DNA of 64,000 bases. Source: Actinacidiphila epipremni. Its GTDB lineage: Bacteria > Actinomycetota > Actinomycetes > Streptomycetales > Streptomycetaceae. The translations under genes were made by a program, and so were the position numbers. The DNA lies in NCBI RefSeq assembly GCF_012034175.1, contig NZ_JAATEJ010000015.1, positions 62,001 to 126,000 on the forward strand, written 5' to 3'. Of the stretch, positions 7,927 to 17,966 are shown piece by piece. Numbering within the stretch: the first letter of the stretch is position 1; each line of letters begins with the position of its first letter. Under the pieces are notes generated by a model. That model was not told the origin of the DNA, searched no databases, and saw nothing but the letters and a program-made list of their open reading frames with translations.

Positions 7927-10413
7927 GTGGCTGAGCGACGTCGGCACGAGGAGGGGTTACCGCCGGTCACTGGTGATCGCAGGCCGAGTGCGGGCCGGGA
8001 CGTGCATGTGCGCGCCATGGCCGGGTCTATGGCAGCGGGTTGGATCGAGGGCGATGTCACCTTCCACGCCGCCGTCCGGCAGCCGGCCGAGCTGCCGCAG
8101 CAGGTGGGGGTGGTGCCGTCCCGGGCCCTGTCCTTCCAGGACCGTGCGGAGGCCGAACGTCTGCGGGCGGCGTTCGAGGGCGGGGGTAGGGCGGTGCTGT
8201 GCCAGGTGCTGACGGGGATGGGCGGGGCCGGCAAGACCCAGCTCGCCGCGGACTTCGCGCACCGGGCGTGGGACGAGCACCAGGTGGAGGTGCTGGTGTG
8301 GGTGACCGCGGTCTCCCGCACCGCGATTGTGTCCGCGTACGCGCAGGCCGGCGAGGAGTTGTGCGGGGCCGACCCGTCCGACCCCGAGCGGGCCGCGCAG
8401 GTGTTCCTCGCGTGGCTGCGGGCGAAGCAGCACCGGTGGCTGGTGGTGCTCGACGACGTCGCCGACCCCGACGACCTGCGCGGCCTGTGGCCGCCCGCCG
8501 GCCCGCACGGCCGCATCCTGATCACAACCCGCCGCCGAGACGCCGCCCTGGCCAGGGAGGGCCACCGTCTGATCGAGGTCGGGCTGTTCACCCGGGCCGA
8601 AGCCGTCGCCTACCTCACCCGGGCCCTGGCCATCCATGACCGAGAGGAGCGCGAGGAGCAGCTCGCCGCCCTCGCCTCCGACCTCGGACGGGTCCCCCTG
8701 GCCCTTGCCCAGGCTGCCGCCTACCTCATCGACTCCGGCGAGGACACGGCCGCGTACCGGCGCCTGCTCACCGACCGCGCCGCCACCCTCGCCGACATCG
8801 CCCCCGACCGGCTCCCCGACGAGCAGGCCCTCCCCCTGGCCGCCACATGGTCCCTGTCCCTCGACCGCGCCGACGCCCTCCGCCCCGCCGGCCTGGCCCG
8901 TCCCATGCTCCAACTCGCCGCCCTGCTCGACCCCAACGGTATCCCCCAGGGCGTCCTGACCAGCGCGCCCGCCCTGGCTCACCTCACCGCGTACCGCACC
9001 CGAGCCGGCCATCACCCGACTGGGGAACCCGCCCCGGTCTCCGTCCAGCACGCGGTCCGGGCACTACGCGCCTTGCACCGGCTCAGCCTTGTCGACCACA
9101 TCCCCGATACGCCCCACCAGGCCGTCCGCATCCACCAGCTCATCCAGCGCACCACCCGCGACACCCTCACCCCCCACCAGCACGCCCGACTCGCCCGTAT
9201 CGCCGCCGACGCCCTGACAGCCGCCTGGCCCGAGATCGAACGCGACACCGCCCTCGCGCAGGCCCTGCGCGCCAACACCACCGCCCTCACCATCCGCGCC
9301 GAACACGCGTTGTACCGGCCCTACCCGCACCCGGTGCTGTACCGCACCGGCATGAGCCTCGGCGAAGCCGGCCAGGTCACCGCCGCCCGGGACCTCTACC
9401 AGCACCTCACCGACAGCACCGGGTCCTACCTGGGCCCGAACCACCCCGCCACCCTCGCCGCCCGGAGCGGGCTGGCCCAATGGCGGGGGGAGGCGGGCGA
9501 TACGGCGGGGGCTGCCACCGCGTACGCCGAACTGCTGCAAGACCAGATGCGGGTGCTGGGCCCGGATCACCCCGATACCCTCACCACCCGCAGTGAGGTT
9601 GCCCGGTGGCGGGGTGAGGCGGGGGATGCGGTGGGGGCTGCCGTGGCGTTCGGCGAGCTGCTGCCGGACATGGTGCGGGTGTTGGGCGCGGACCACTCTT
9701 ACACCCTTACCGTGCGGAACAACCTCGCCTTCTGGCGGGGTGAGGCAGGGGACGCTGCGGGGGCTGCCGCTGCGTTCGGCGAGTTGCTGCAAGACCAGAT
9801 GCGGGTGTTGGGCGCGGACCACCGTCACACTCTGCGTTCCCGCACCAACCTTGCCCGGTGGCGGGGCGAGGCGGGCGATGCGGCCGGGGCTGCCACCGGG
9901 TACGCCGAACTGCTGCCGGACATGGTGCGGGTGCTGGGCCCGGACCACCCGGGCACACTCGCCGCCCGGAACAACCTCGCCTTCTGGCGGGGGGAGGCGG
10001 GCGATGCTGCGGGGGCTGCGACCGCGTATGCCGAACTGCTCGAAGACCGGTTGCGGGTGCTGGGCCCCGACGACCCCGCCACCCTCGCCGCCCGGAACGA
10101 CCTCGCCGTGTGGCGGGGGGAGGCAGGGAATGCTGCGGGGGCTGCCACCGCCGCTGCCGAATTACTCGACGACCGGTTGCGGGTGCTGGGCCCGGACCAC
10201 CCCGACACCCTCACCACCCGGAGTGAGGTTGCCCGGTGGCGGGGTGAGGCGGGGGATGCGGTGGGGGCTGCCGCGGCGTTCGGCGAGCTGCTGCCGGACA
10301 TGGTGCGGGTGCTGGGCGCGGACCACTCTTACACCCTTACCGTACGGAACAACCTCGCCTTCTGGCGGGGGGGAGGCGGGCGATGCGCCCGGGGCTGCCG
10401 CGGCATTCGGTGA
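7927..10413 (+). CDS. STAND (NB-ARC) NTPase with tandem TPR array, frameshifted
   Basis: The GTG at 7927 is chosen because GGAGGAGGAG sits just upstream. An N-terminal SMAAGWIEGDVTFH stretch is followed by an NB-ARC-like NTPase with P-loop GMGGAGKTQ (about residue 98), Walker B LVVLDDV and ITTRR sensor. From about residue 515 come 42-residue TPR-like repeats with consensus WRGEAGDAAGAA...ELLxDxxRVLGPDHPxTL. Such proteins are signal-sensing ATPases with a repeat sensor. An extra G in a seven-G run at 10367-10373 shifts the frame, so the product ends at 10413, while the array continues in another frame to 10897. A TTA codon at 10162 implies bldA-dependent translation. No recognisable effector domain is present; the biological output is unknown. 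Confidence 0.8.
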   Translation: MAERRRHEEGLPPVTGDRRPSAGRDVHVRAMAGSMAAGWIEGDVTFHAAVRQPAELPQQVGVVPSRALSFQDRAEAERLRAAFEGGGRAVLCQVLTGMGGAGKTQLAADFAHRAWDEHQVEVLVWVTAVSRTAIVSAYAQAGEELCGADPSDPERAAQVFLAWLRAKQHRWLVVLDDVADPDDLRGLWPPAGPHGRILITTRRRDAALAREGHRLIEVGLFTRAEAVAYLTRALAIHDREEREEQLAALASDLGRVPLALAQAAAYLIDSGEDTAAYRRLLTDRAATLADIAPDRLPDEQALPLAATWSLSLDRADALRPAGLARPMLQLAALLDPNGIPQGVLTSAPALAHLTAYRTRAGHHPTGEPAPVSVQHAVRALRALHRLSLVDHIPDTPHQAVRIHQLIQRTTRDTLTPHQHARLARIAADALTAAWPEIERDTALAQALRANTTALTIRAEHALYRPYPHPVLYRTGMSLGEAGQVTAARDLYQHLTDSTGSYLGPNHPATLAARSGLAQWRGEAGDTAGAATAYAELLQDQMRVLGPDHPDTLTTRSEVARWRGEAGDAVGAAVAFGELLPDMVRVLGADHSYTLTVRNNLAFWRGEAGDAAGAAAAFGELLQDQMRVLGADHRHTLRSRTNLARWRGEAGDAAGAATGYAELLPDMVRVLGPDHPGTLAARNNLAFWRGEAGDAAGAATAYAELLEDRLRVLGPDDPATLAARNDLAVWRGEAGNAAGAATAAAELLDDRLRVLGPDHPDTLTTRSEVARWRGEAGDAVGAAAAFGELLPDMVRVLGADHSYTLTVRNNLAFWRGGGGRCARGCRGIR

Positions 10414-10890
10414 GCTGCTGCAAGACCAGATGCGGGTGCTGGGCGCGGACCACCGTCACACTCTGCGTTCCCGCACCAACCTTGCCCGGTGGCGGGGGGA
10501 AGCGGGCGATGCGCCCGGGGCTGCCACCGCGTACGCCGAACTGCTGCAGGACCAGATACGGGTGCTGGGCCCGAATCATCCCGCCACCCTTAATTCCCGG
10601 AGCGGGCTTGCCCGGTGGCGGGGCGAGGCAGGGGATGCGGCCGGGGCTGCCACCGCCTTCGCCGAGCTGCTGCCGGACATGGTGCGGGTGCTGGGCCCGG
10701 ACCACCCGCGCACCCTCACCACCCGGCACAGACTCGCCGTGTGGCAGGGGGAGGCAGGGGAGGCAGCCGGCGCCGCCGGCGCGCTCACCGGGTTGCTGCC
10801 GGACATGGTGCGGGTGTTGGGCCCCGGTCACCCCGACACCCTCACCGCCCGCCGCGACCTCGCCTACTGGCGGCAACGCAGCGACGGGGA
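9481..10890 (+). repeat. 126-bp tandem repeat array encoding TPR-like units
   Basis: The conserved TGGCGG (or TGGCAG/TGGCGGC) start of the unit recurs at 9481, 9607, 9733, 9859, 9985, 10111, 10237, 10363, 10490, 10616, 10742 and 10868. The period is exactly 126 bp everywhere except one 127-bp step, 10363 to 10490, where the extra G lies. Adjacent units are nearly identical at DNA level, which favours recombination and copy-number change. Confidence 0.9.
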
Positions 10891-10897
10891 TGCGTAA
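10374..10897 (+). pseudogene. frame-shifted 3' end of the STAND/TPR gene
   Basis: After the seven-G tract the TPR repeats continue in the next reading frame for about four more units and end in RDLAYWRQRSDGDA at 10897. Coding quality is undiminished, so the shift is recent, programmed, phase-variable or a sequencing error. With one G removed the gene would encode about 989 residues from 7927. Confidence 0.75.
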
Positions 10898-10899
10898 GG

Positions 10900-11115
10900 G
10901 CCCGACGCTGTCGGGGATCGTGGATTCCGGTGCGGCGGAGAGGTGGCCGCCGTCGACGAAGTGCTCCTTCGGCAGCAGGTTCCGGTCGTCGAGGTCGGCC
11001 AGGATGCCGGGCAGGGCCCTGCCGGCGTCCCCCGGCTCCCGCCACTTCGGCCGGTCCTGGGCGTCGAGGACGTAGTTCCGGACGACGATCTGCCGCAGGG
11101 CCCGGACCTGCTCAC
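10900..11115 (-). pseudogene. internally deleted IS1182-type transposase remnant
   Basis: Read on the minus strand, one frame gives LRQIVVRNYVLDAQDR, then KWREPGDAGRALPGI and DLDDRNLLPKEHFVDGG. These match separated blocks of IS1182-family transposases (VQNYxxDAxGRxxWR and ALPGIHxxLxxRxLLPxEHLVDGGY) with roughly 50 residues missing between them. There is no start, no terminal inverted repeat and no downstream half. The assignment is from memory of the family and is moderate. Confidence 0.5.
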
Positions 11116-11364
11116 CGTCGCGCAGGGCCGACAGGCGGCGCGGTCCAGTTCTTCGCCGGGCTCTGCGGCGGCACGGTGGAGCCGTGGGGGCTACGCGCCG
11201 TCGACCCGGTGGTGAGGGTCTTCCGAGGGCGCAAGGGCGTGGCTCCGGGGGCGGCGGGCTGACGCAGGGAGGCGTCCCGGCCGGGCTCCGCAGGCGTCGC
11301 GCTCCCCGGCGCGTCGAGGGCAGCTCGTGCGGGAGGTCGACGGCTCCTGCTCAGGGCTGGAGGT
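11116..11364. other. non-coding stretch after the transposase remnant
   Basis: About 250 bp between the transposase fragment and the nucleotidyltransferase stop. No reading frame here shows recognisable protein sequence. It may be further decayed mobile-element DNA. Confidence 0.4.
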
Positions 11365-11988
11365 TCAGCGGGCCGCCGGGAGGAGGCGGAGGTCGGCGGG
11401 GGTGTTGAGGTCCAGGGGGTCGGCGATGTCCGCGCAGGGGACCAGGAGGGTGTGTTCGACGTGCGTGCGCAGGTAGGTGCGGGCGCCGCGGTCGTCGCCC
11501 GTGGAGGCGGCCAGGCCCGGCCAGCGGGCCGCGCCGATCAGGATCGGGTGGTCGCGCTGGTCGCCGTACGCCGCCGAGGCCAGTGCGGACAGGAGGTCGT
11601 CGCCCGCGCGGGCCGCCGCGAGCACGCGGGCCACCGCCGCGGGGCCGACCAGGGGCTGGTCGACCAGCGTCACCACCGCCGCGGCGGGGCGCGGGGCGGC
11701 GGCGGCCAGCGAGGCCAGGCCCGCGCGCAGCGAGGAGCCCATGCCGTCCGGCCAGTGCGGGTTGTCCACCAGCACGCAGTCCGCGAGGTCGGCCGCCACC
11801 CGTATGTCGGCCGCCGCCGCGCCCAGCACCACATGCACCGTCGCGCAGCCGCCCTCCCGCAGCGCCCGCACCGCGTGCTCCACCAACGGCCGCCCCCCGT
11901 ACGGCAGCAGCGCCTTCGGGCGCCCGCCCAGCCGCCGCCCGCCCCCGGCCGCAAGCAGCAGCCCCGCCACTTCGCTCCGTGTGTCCAT
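11365..11988 (-). CDS. MobA-like NTP transferase
   Basis: The 207-residue protein has the nucleotide-binding start LLLAAGGGRRLGGRPKALLP of the MobA/MocA family, with later DNPHWPDGMGSSLRAG and LVDQPLVGP blocks. Relatives transfer CMP or GMP to molybdopterin (xanthine dehydrogenase or CO dehydrogenase cofactor maturation). The ATG at 11988 is preceded by AGAGGGG; longer starts would add unrelated sequence. No molybdoenzyme gene is adjacent, so the exact nucleotide and acceptor cannot be named. It stands alone on the minus strand, divergent from the pseudokinase gene. Confidence 0.8.
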   Translation of the reverse strand: MDTRSEVAGLLLAAGGGRRLGGRPKALLPYGGRPLVEHAVRALREGGCATVHVVLGAAAADIRVAADLADCVLVDNPHWPDGMGSSLRAGLASLAAAAPRPAAAVVTLVDQPLVGPAAVARVLAAARAGDDLLSALASAAYGDQRDHPILIGAARWPGLAASTGDDRGARTYLRTHVEHTLLVPCADIADPLDLNTPADLRLLPAAR

Positions 11989-12266
11989 CCCCTCTGCATA
12001 CCGCGCGCCCGCCCGCCGGGGAACAGGCCGCAGCCCGCGGGGTGTGTTCCGGTATCGTCTGGCCAGGGACCGGGAGGGGCGGTACGAGGGCGTGCCCGCG
12101 CCGACCGGCCCGGCCGACACCTCGGGCAGGCCCGCACGCGGCGTCGGCGGGCTCGTCCGTACGACACCCTGCACGGGGTTTCCGGCTGACGGCGCCGTCC
12201 GCCCGCGCGGCGGGACCGGCGTACGCGATCGGCCGGACGCCCTCCGGGCCCGAGGAACGGGGACTG

Positions 12267-14192
12267 ATGGGCGCTCAGCACACCGGCGGCCGGCTCGGCG
12301 CCGCCGGTCACCTCGGCCACCCGGGTCAGCCCGGCCAGCCGGGGCCGCTGTACCAGCCGCTCACGCCGGACGACCCGGCGCAGATCGGCGGGCACCGCAT
12401 CGCCGCCCGGCTCGGCGTCGGCTCGCTCGGCCCGGTCTACCTCGCGTACGCGCCCGACGGCCGGCCCGTCAGCCTCACCGCGGTGCGGCCCGAACTCGCC
12501 GCCCGCTCCGGCTTCCCCGCCGCCTTCGCGCACGACGTGCAGGCGGTACGCCGGGTCAGCGGCCCGTACACGCTTCCGGTGCTCGGCAGCGGCCACGACG
12601 GCGCCCGCTACTGGCTCGCCTCGGGATACGTACCCGCGCTCACGCTGCACGCCGCCGTCAGCGACACAGGGCGGGCGCTGCCGGTGCCCGCGGTGCTGCG
12701 GCTGGTCGCGGGCGTCGCCGAGGCGCTGCGGGCGGTGCACCACGCCGGCGTCGTGCACGCCGGGCTCGGGCCCGGCACGGTGCTGCTCGCCGCGGACGGG
12801 CCGCGCGTCACCGGCTACGGCGTGACCCGCGCGGCTGCCGACGCGCCCGGCATCCCGGCGTTCTCCTCACCGGAGCAGGCCGCCGACAAGCCGCCCGTAC
12901 CGGCCACCGACGTCTTCGCGCTCGGCCAGCTCGCCGCGTACGCCGCGATCGGCACCGCGCCCTTCGGCCCGGCCCCCTTCGGCGCGGGCCGCACCCTCGC
13001 CGAGGAGCCCGACCTGTCCGAACTGCCGGGCGAGCTGCGGGAGATCGTGACCCGCTGCCTGATCAAGGACCCGGCGCTGCGGCCCTCGCCGGCCCAGATC
13101 ATCTCGCTGTGCGCGCAGGCAGGCCACGGCCGGCTGCCGGACCACTGGCTGCCCATGCCGCTGCAGACCCTCCTCACCCTGCCCCCGCCCCTTCCGCCGC
13201 TGCCCCCGCCCGGCACCTGGCCGGCCCACCCCGCCCCGCCGCTCCCGGCCCACGCGACCCCGCCCGAGGGCACCCCGCTGCCGCCCGGCGCGACCCCGCC
13301 GGCCGGTACGCCGCTGCCCCCGCCCGCGACGCCCGCAGCGACGCCCGCCGTGACCCCCGCCGCCGGTACGCCGCCGCCCCCTGCGGCGCCGCCCACCGCC
13401 ACCCCCGCCGCCGGCACACCCGTACCGCCGCCCGCCTACCCCGCGCCGGGCGGCCACCACGCCGGGATGACGCCGCCGCACGGCATCGCCGTACCCCCGC
13501 CCCCGCAGCCCCCGGCGCCCGGGCGGGGGCCCCGCCGCTGGACAGCCCTCGCCCTGTGGGCGGCGGTCGGCGCCGCGGTCGTGGGCGTCGTCGCCGCGAC
13601 CGGCGGCTTCGACCGCGGCGACATGGTCGGCGCCCCCCACGACGCCGCCGGCGCCCCCGCCCCGACCTCCACCGCCCCGGCGCAGCAGCAGCCGTCGCCG
13701 GCCCCGGAAAGCCCCACCCCGGAAAGCCCCAACCCCGAAAACCCGACCCCCGAAAGCCCCGCCCCGGACACCCCGCAGAGCCCCACCCCGCCCCCCGCCG
13801 ACCCCGAGGGCGGCCGGGTCTACCAGGACGTCGCCCTCGCCGCCGGCAACGGCCTGGTCCTGGAGAGCGACCCGCCCCAGACCCGCCCCGGCCCGGAGAA
13901 CGGCACCTTCGGCTACGCCCCCGACGGCGCCGCCTTCGTCGCCGCCCCGACCCGCGGCGCCCTGTCCCTCCTCGCCCCCGACGAGCCCGGCACCCGCGAG
14001 GGCTGCCGGGCCGAGAGCGGCGACCTCGTCGCGACCGTCCCCCGCTCGCAGCTCACCACGGGCTCCCGGCTGTGCGTCATGGGCGTCGACGGCACCACCG
14101 CGCTGGTGACCGTCCAGGTCCTGTCCGCCCCCGGCGGCCCCGCCGCCCACGCGACCCTCGACCTCACCGTGTGGCCCGCAGGGCAACTTTGA
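12267..14192 (+). CDS. membrane protein with degenerate Ser/Thr kinase domain (pseudokinase)
   Basis: A 641-residue protein with a PknB-like fold at about residues 40-310, a Pro-rich stretch to 420, one transmembrane helix near 424-447, a Glu/Ser/Pro repeat stalk and an extracytoplasmic C-terminal domain. The glycine loop (LGVGSLG) and the PAFSSPEQA segment survive. The catalytic residues do not: the beta-3 Lys is Thr71, HRD is HAG (164-166), the following Lys and Asn are Gly and Thr, and DFG is GYG (183-185). Phosphotransfer is therefore very unlikely and a scaffolding or sensing role is inferred. The ATG at 12267 gives the full domain. Confidence 0.85.
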   Translation: MGAQHTGGRLGAAGHLGHPGQPGQPGPLYQPLTPDDPAQIGGHRIAARLGVGSLGPVYLAYAPDGRPVSLTAVRPELAARSGFPAAFAHDVQAVRRVSGPYTLPVLGSGHDGARYWLASGYVPALTLHAAVSDTGRALPVPAVLRLVAGVAEALRAVHHAGVVHAGLGPGTVLLAADGPRVTGYGVTRAAADAPGIPAFSSPEQAADKPPVPATDVFALGQLAAYAAIGTAPFGPAPFGAGRTLAEEPDLSELPGELREIVTRCLIKDPALRPSPAQIISLCAQAGHGRLPDHWLPMPLQTLLTLPPPLPPLPPPGTWPAHPAPPLPAHATPPEGTPLPPGATPPAGTPLPPPATPAATPAVTPAAGTPPPPAAPPTATPAAGTPVPPPAYPAPGGHHAGMTPPHGIAVPPPPQPPAPGRGPRRWTALALWAAVGAAVVGVVAATGGFDRGDMVGAPHDAAGAPAPTSTAPAQQQPSPAPESPTPESPNPENPTPESPAPDTPQSPTPPPADPEGGRVYQDVALAAGNGLVLESDPPQTRPGPENGTFGYAPDGAAFVAAPTRGALSLLAPDEPGTREGCRAESGDLVATVPRSQLTTGSRLCVMGVDGTTALVTVQVLSAPGGPAAHATLDLTVWPAGQL

Positions 14193-14306
14193 CGCATCTT
14201 TCGCCGACCATGTGGCGCAATTGCGCCCCAAGGCGTTTACTGATCGCCCCCGGCCCCGGAGACTCGTCAGATGCCGGGGCCCGAGGGACATGTGAGGCAG
14301 GGGCGC

Positions 14307-14678
14307 ATGGTGGTGGGGGAGACGCATGTGGTCGACGGGGACCGCAGCGAGGGTGCCGTACGGCCGGCTTCCGGCGCGGGCGCGGCGTTACGTGCCGCCG
14401 TGGCCCGGCTGGAGCGTGAACTGGCGGAATATCGCCCGGTTTTACCCGATCGCGCGGTCGCCGAGGAGGAGCTGGCGGAGCTGAGCCGGCAGGCCGGCGG
14501 CCCGCCGGCACCGGAGCAATTGCGCCACTCCCTGCTGCTGGTGGCCGCGGCGCTGGGCTCGGTCAGCCGGCTCGCCGCCCCGCTGGCGGCGCTCCGCGAG
14601 GCGGTCGAGCACGAACTCGGCCGGCAGCCGCGCACGGCCGCACCGACGCCGAGGGGTGACGCACCGGCGTACCGGTGA
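14307..14678 (+). CDS. DUF5955 family protein with two TTA codons
   Basis: The 123-residue product contains a helical segment (LRAAVARLERELAEYRPVLP) and RHSLLLVAAALGSVSRLA, which I recognise as DUF5955, a small actinobacterial family of unknown function. The ATG at 14307 is favoured by a purine-rich GAGGCAGGGG upstream; an in-frame ATG at 14271 is the alternative. Leucine codons at 14388 and 14442 are both TTA, the rarest Streptomyces codon, so expression should depend on the bldA tRNA and be late. The stop codon lies within the hairpin that follows. Confidence 0.65.
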   Translation: MVVGETHVVDGDRSEGAVRPASGAGAALRAAVARLERELAEYRPVLPDRAVAEEELAELSRQAGGPPAPEQLRHSLLLVAAALGSVSRLAAPLAALREAVEHELGRQPRTAAPTPRGDAPAYR

Positions 14679-14689
14679 CGTCACCCCTC
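14651..14689. terminator. long hairpin, convergent terminator
   Basis: GAGGGGTGACG and CACCGG pair with CCGGTG and CGTCACCCCTC around a CGTA loop, with a single bulged A. It lies between the converging DUF5955 and GH1 genes and contains the DUF5955 stop codon (14676-14678). Confidence 0.75.
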
Positions 14690-14707
14690 GTACCACCGCC
14701 GTACGGG

Positions 14708-16063
<1,356 letters not shown>

Positions 16064-16083
16064 AAGCTGCCTTTCGGGAAGGG

Positions 16084-16953
16084 TCACTTGACCGCGCCGG
16101 CGGTGAGCCCGGCGACCAAGTAACGCTGGAGGAGCAGGAATCCGGCGACGACTGGCACGCTCACCACGATGGAGGCGGCCATGACCTGGTTCCAGTACAC
16201 GTCGTTCTGGGTGGCGTATTCGCGTAGGCCCACGGCCAGCGTGCGGGTCGACTGGTTCGTCATCACCGACGCGAACAGCACTTCGCCCCAGGCCGTCATG
16301 AACGCGTACACGCTCACGGCCACGATGCCCGGCACGGCGGCCGGCACCACGACCCGGAACAGCGCCCCGATCGGGCCGCAGCCGTCCACCTTCGCCGCCT
16401 CGTCCAGGTCGTGCGGGATCGAGTCGAAGTAGCCGGCCAGCATCCAGATGGAGAAGGGCAGCGAGAAGGTGAGGTAGGTGATGATCAGCCCGAGCCGGCT
16501 GCCGTTCAGCGTGATCCCGGTGCTGTTGCCGATGTTGACGAAGATCAGGTACAGCGGCAGCAGGAACAGGATGCCGGGGAACATCTGCGTGGACAGCACC
16601 GTCACCGTGAAGACCTTGCGGCCCAGGAAGCGGTAGCGGCTCACCGCGTACGCGGCGAAGGTCGCCAGCACCACCGAGAAGGCGGTGGCGCTCAGGCACA
16701 CGATCAGCGAGTTCACGAAGTAGTGAGCCAGCGGGATCGTCTTCCAGATGTCCACGTACGGCTTGACCGTCAGGCTGTGCGGGATCCACTCGAAGGAACC
16801 CTGCACGTCCTGCAGGCTCTTGAGCGACGAGCTCGCCATCACGTACACGGGTATCAGCACGAAGGCCAGCAGCAGCGTCAGCACGATCCGCCGGGTCCAC
16901 AGGAAGGACTTCGGCTGCGCCATGGGAGAGGGCTGCTCGGAGAACCTAGACAT
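16084..16953 (-). CDS. carbohydrate ABC transporter permease (MalG-like)
   Basis: The 289-residue protein has six hydrophobic segments and the EAA-loop ATPase contact LDEAAKVDGCGPIGALFRVV, which places it in the CUT1 MalG family. The ATG at 16953 overlaps the 3' end of the partner permease by 8 nt; a GTG at 16962 is the alternative. It should form the membrane channel with the neighbouring MalF-like protein. No ATPase gene lies in the operon, which fits Streptomyces oligosaccharide importers that share the MsiK ATPase encoded elsewhere (family knowledge). Confidence 0.92.
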   Translation of the reverse strand: MSRFSEQPSPMAQPKSFLWTRRIVLTLLLAFVLIPVYVMASSSLKSLQDVQGSFEWIPHSLTVKPYVDIWKTIPLAHYFVNSLIVCLSATAFSVVLATFAAYAVSRYRFLGRKVFTVTVLSTQMFPGILFLLPLYLIFVNIGNSTGITLNGSRLGLIITYLTFSLPFSIWMLAGYFDSIPHDLDEAAKVDGCGPIGALFRVVVPAAVPGIVAVSVYAFMTAWGEVLFASVMTNQSTRTLAVGLREYATQNDVYWNQVMAASIVVSVPVVAGFLLLQRYLVAGLTAGAVK

Positions 16954-17950
16954 CGCTCTCACTCCGTCCCCTGGACGTGACCAGCAGGTAGATCGCGGTC
17001 ACCACGAGCAGGAAGAGCAGCAGGAGCACGGACATCGCCGAGCCCGAACCGAAGTTCCAGTTGATGAACGAGGACTGGTAGATGTGGATGGAGATCAGGT
17101 CCGCCTGACGCGGCGGGTTCTGGCCGAACATGACGAACGGCGTGTTGAAGTCGTTGAACGTCCACAGGAACAGCACCAGGACGATCACCTGGTTGACCGG
17201 GCGCAGCGCCGGCAGGGTGATCTTCCTGATCTGCTGCCAGACGCCGGCGCCGTCCATGGCGGCGGCCTCGTACAGCTCGCGCGGCACGTTCTGCAGGCCG
17301 GCCATCAGCGCCAGGAAGGCGAACGGCCAGGACTTCCACACCGACACGATCACCATCGACCAGAAGCTGTTCTGGCCGATGAGCCAGAACGACTTGTCGG
17401 AGGTGATGTGCAGCTGGTCGTGCAGGACGTGGTTCACCAGACCGGTGTCCTGCTGGAACATGAACGTCCAGGTGATCAGCGCCGCGTACGCCGGGAGCGC
17501 GTACGGCACCAGGAAGACGGTACGGATCAGGCCGCGGCCACGGAACTTGTCCTGGAGCAGGATCGCGGCGGCGATGCCGAGCAGCCAGGACGCGCCCACG
17601 GACAGCAGCGTGTAGCTCAGCGTCACCCAGAACGAGTGCAGTAGCTCCTGGCCGATGGGCTGGTGGATCTTGACGGCGGTCTTGTAGTTGTCGAAGCCCG
17701 CCCAGGGCGCGCTGTTCCAGTGGTGGATGTAGAACAGCGTGAGGTTCTTGAAGCTGATCAGGATGCCGAAGAACATCGGCACGATGTGGATCAGCAGCTC
17801 GGCGATCACGGCGGGCAGCAGCAGCAGGTACGGAAGTCCGCCGCGGCGGATCCGTTCGATGAAACGCGGCCGGAGCCGGCCGCCGGCAGCGGGCTTTCCG
17901 CTGTCGGGGCCGGCTTCGGGCACGCGCCTCGCGGGGGCGGTGGCAGTCAT
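16946..17950 (-). CDS. carbohydrate ABC transporter permease (MalF-like)
   Basis: The 334-residue inner-membrane protein has about six transmembrane segments after a 35-residue cytoplasmic tail, and the EAA loop LYEAAAMDGAGVWQQIRKI of CUT1 permeases. It lies 16 bp downstream of the binding-protein gene and overlaps the second permease gene, so the set is co-transcribed. Substrate is inferred from the operon's GH1 enzyme to be a beta-glucoside or short beta-glucan. Confidence 0.92.
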   Translation of the reverse strand: MTATAPARRVPEAGPDSGKPAAGGRLRPRFIERIRRGGLPYLLLLPAVIAELLIHIVPMFFGILISFKNLTLFYIHHWNSAPWAGFDNYKTAVKIHQPIGQELLHSFWVTLSYTLLSVGASWLLGIAAAILLQDKFRGRGLIRTVFLVPYALPAYAALITWTFMFQQDTGLVNHVLHDQLHITSDKSFWLIGQNSFWSMVIVSVWKSWPFAFLALMAGLQNVPRELYEAAAMDGAGVWQQIRKITLPALRPVNQVIVLVLFLWTFNDFNTPFVMFGQNPPRQADLISIHIYQSSFINWNFGSGSAMSVLLLLFLLVVTAIYLLVTSRGRSESDV

Positions 17951-17966
17951 GGGGGAGAGCCGATCC

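Noticed and set aside
13170..13540. Pro-rich stretch as a CRISPR-like or tandem DNA repeat
   Set aside because: Repeats are irregular and explained by Pro/Thr/Ala codons of the pseudokinase linker; no conserved repeat-spacer pattern.
16946..16962. Possible frameshift between the two sugar permeases
   Set aside because: The overlap is a normal 8-nt stop/start overlap; both proteins are complete.
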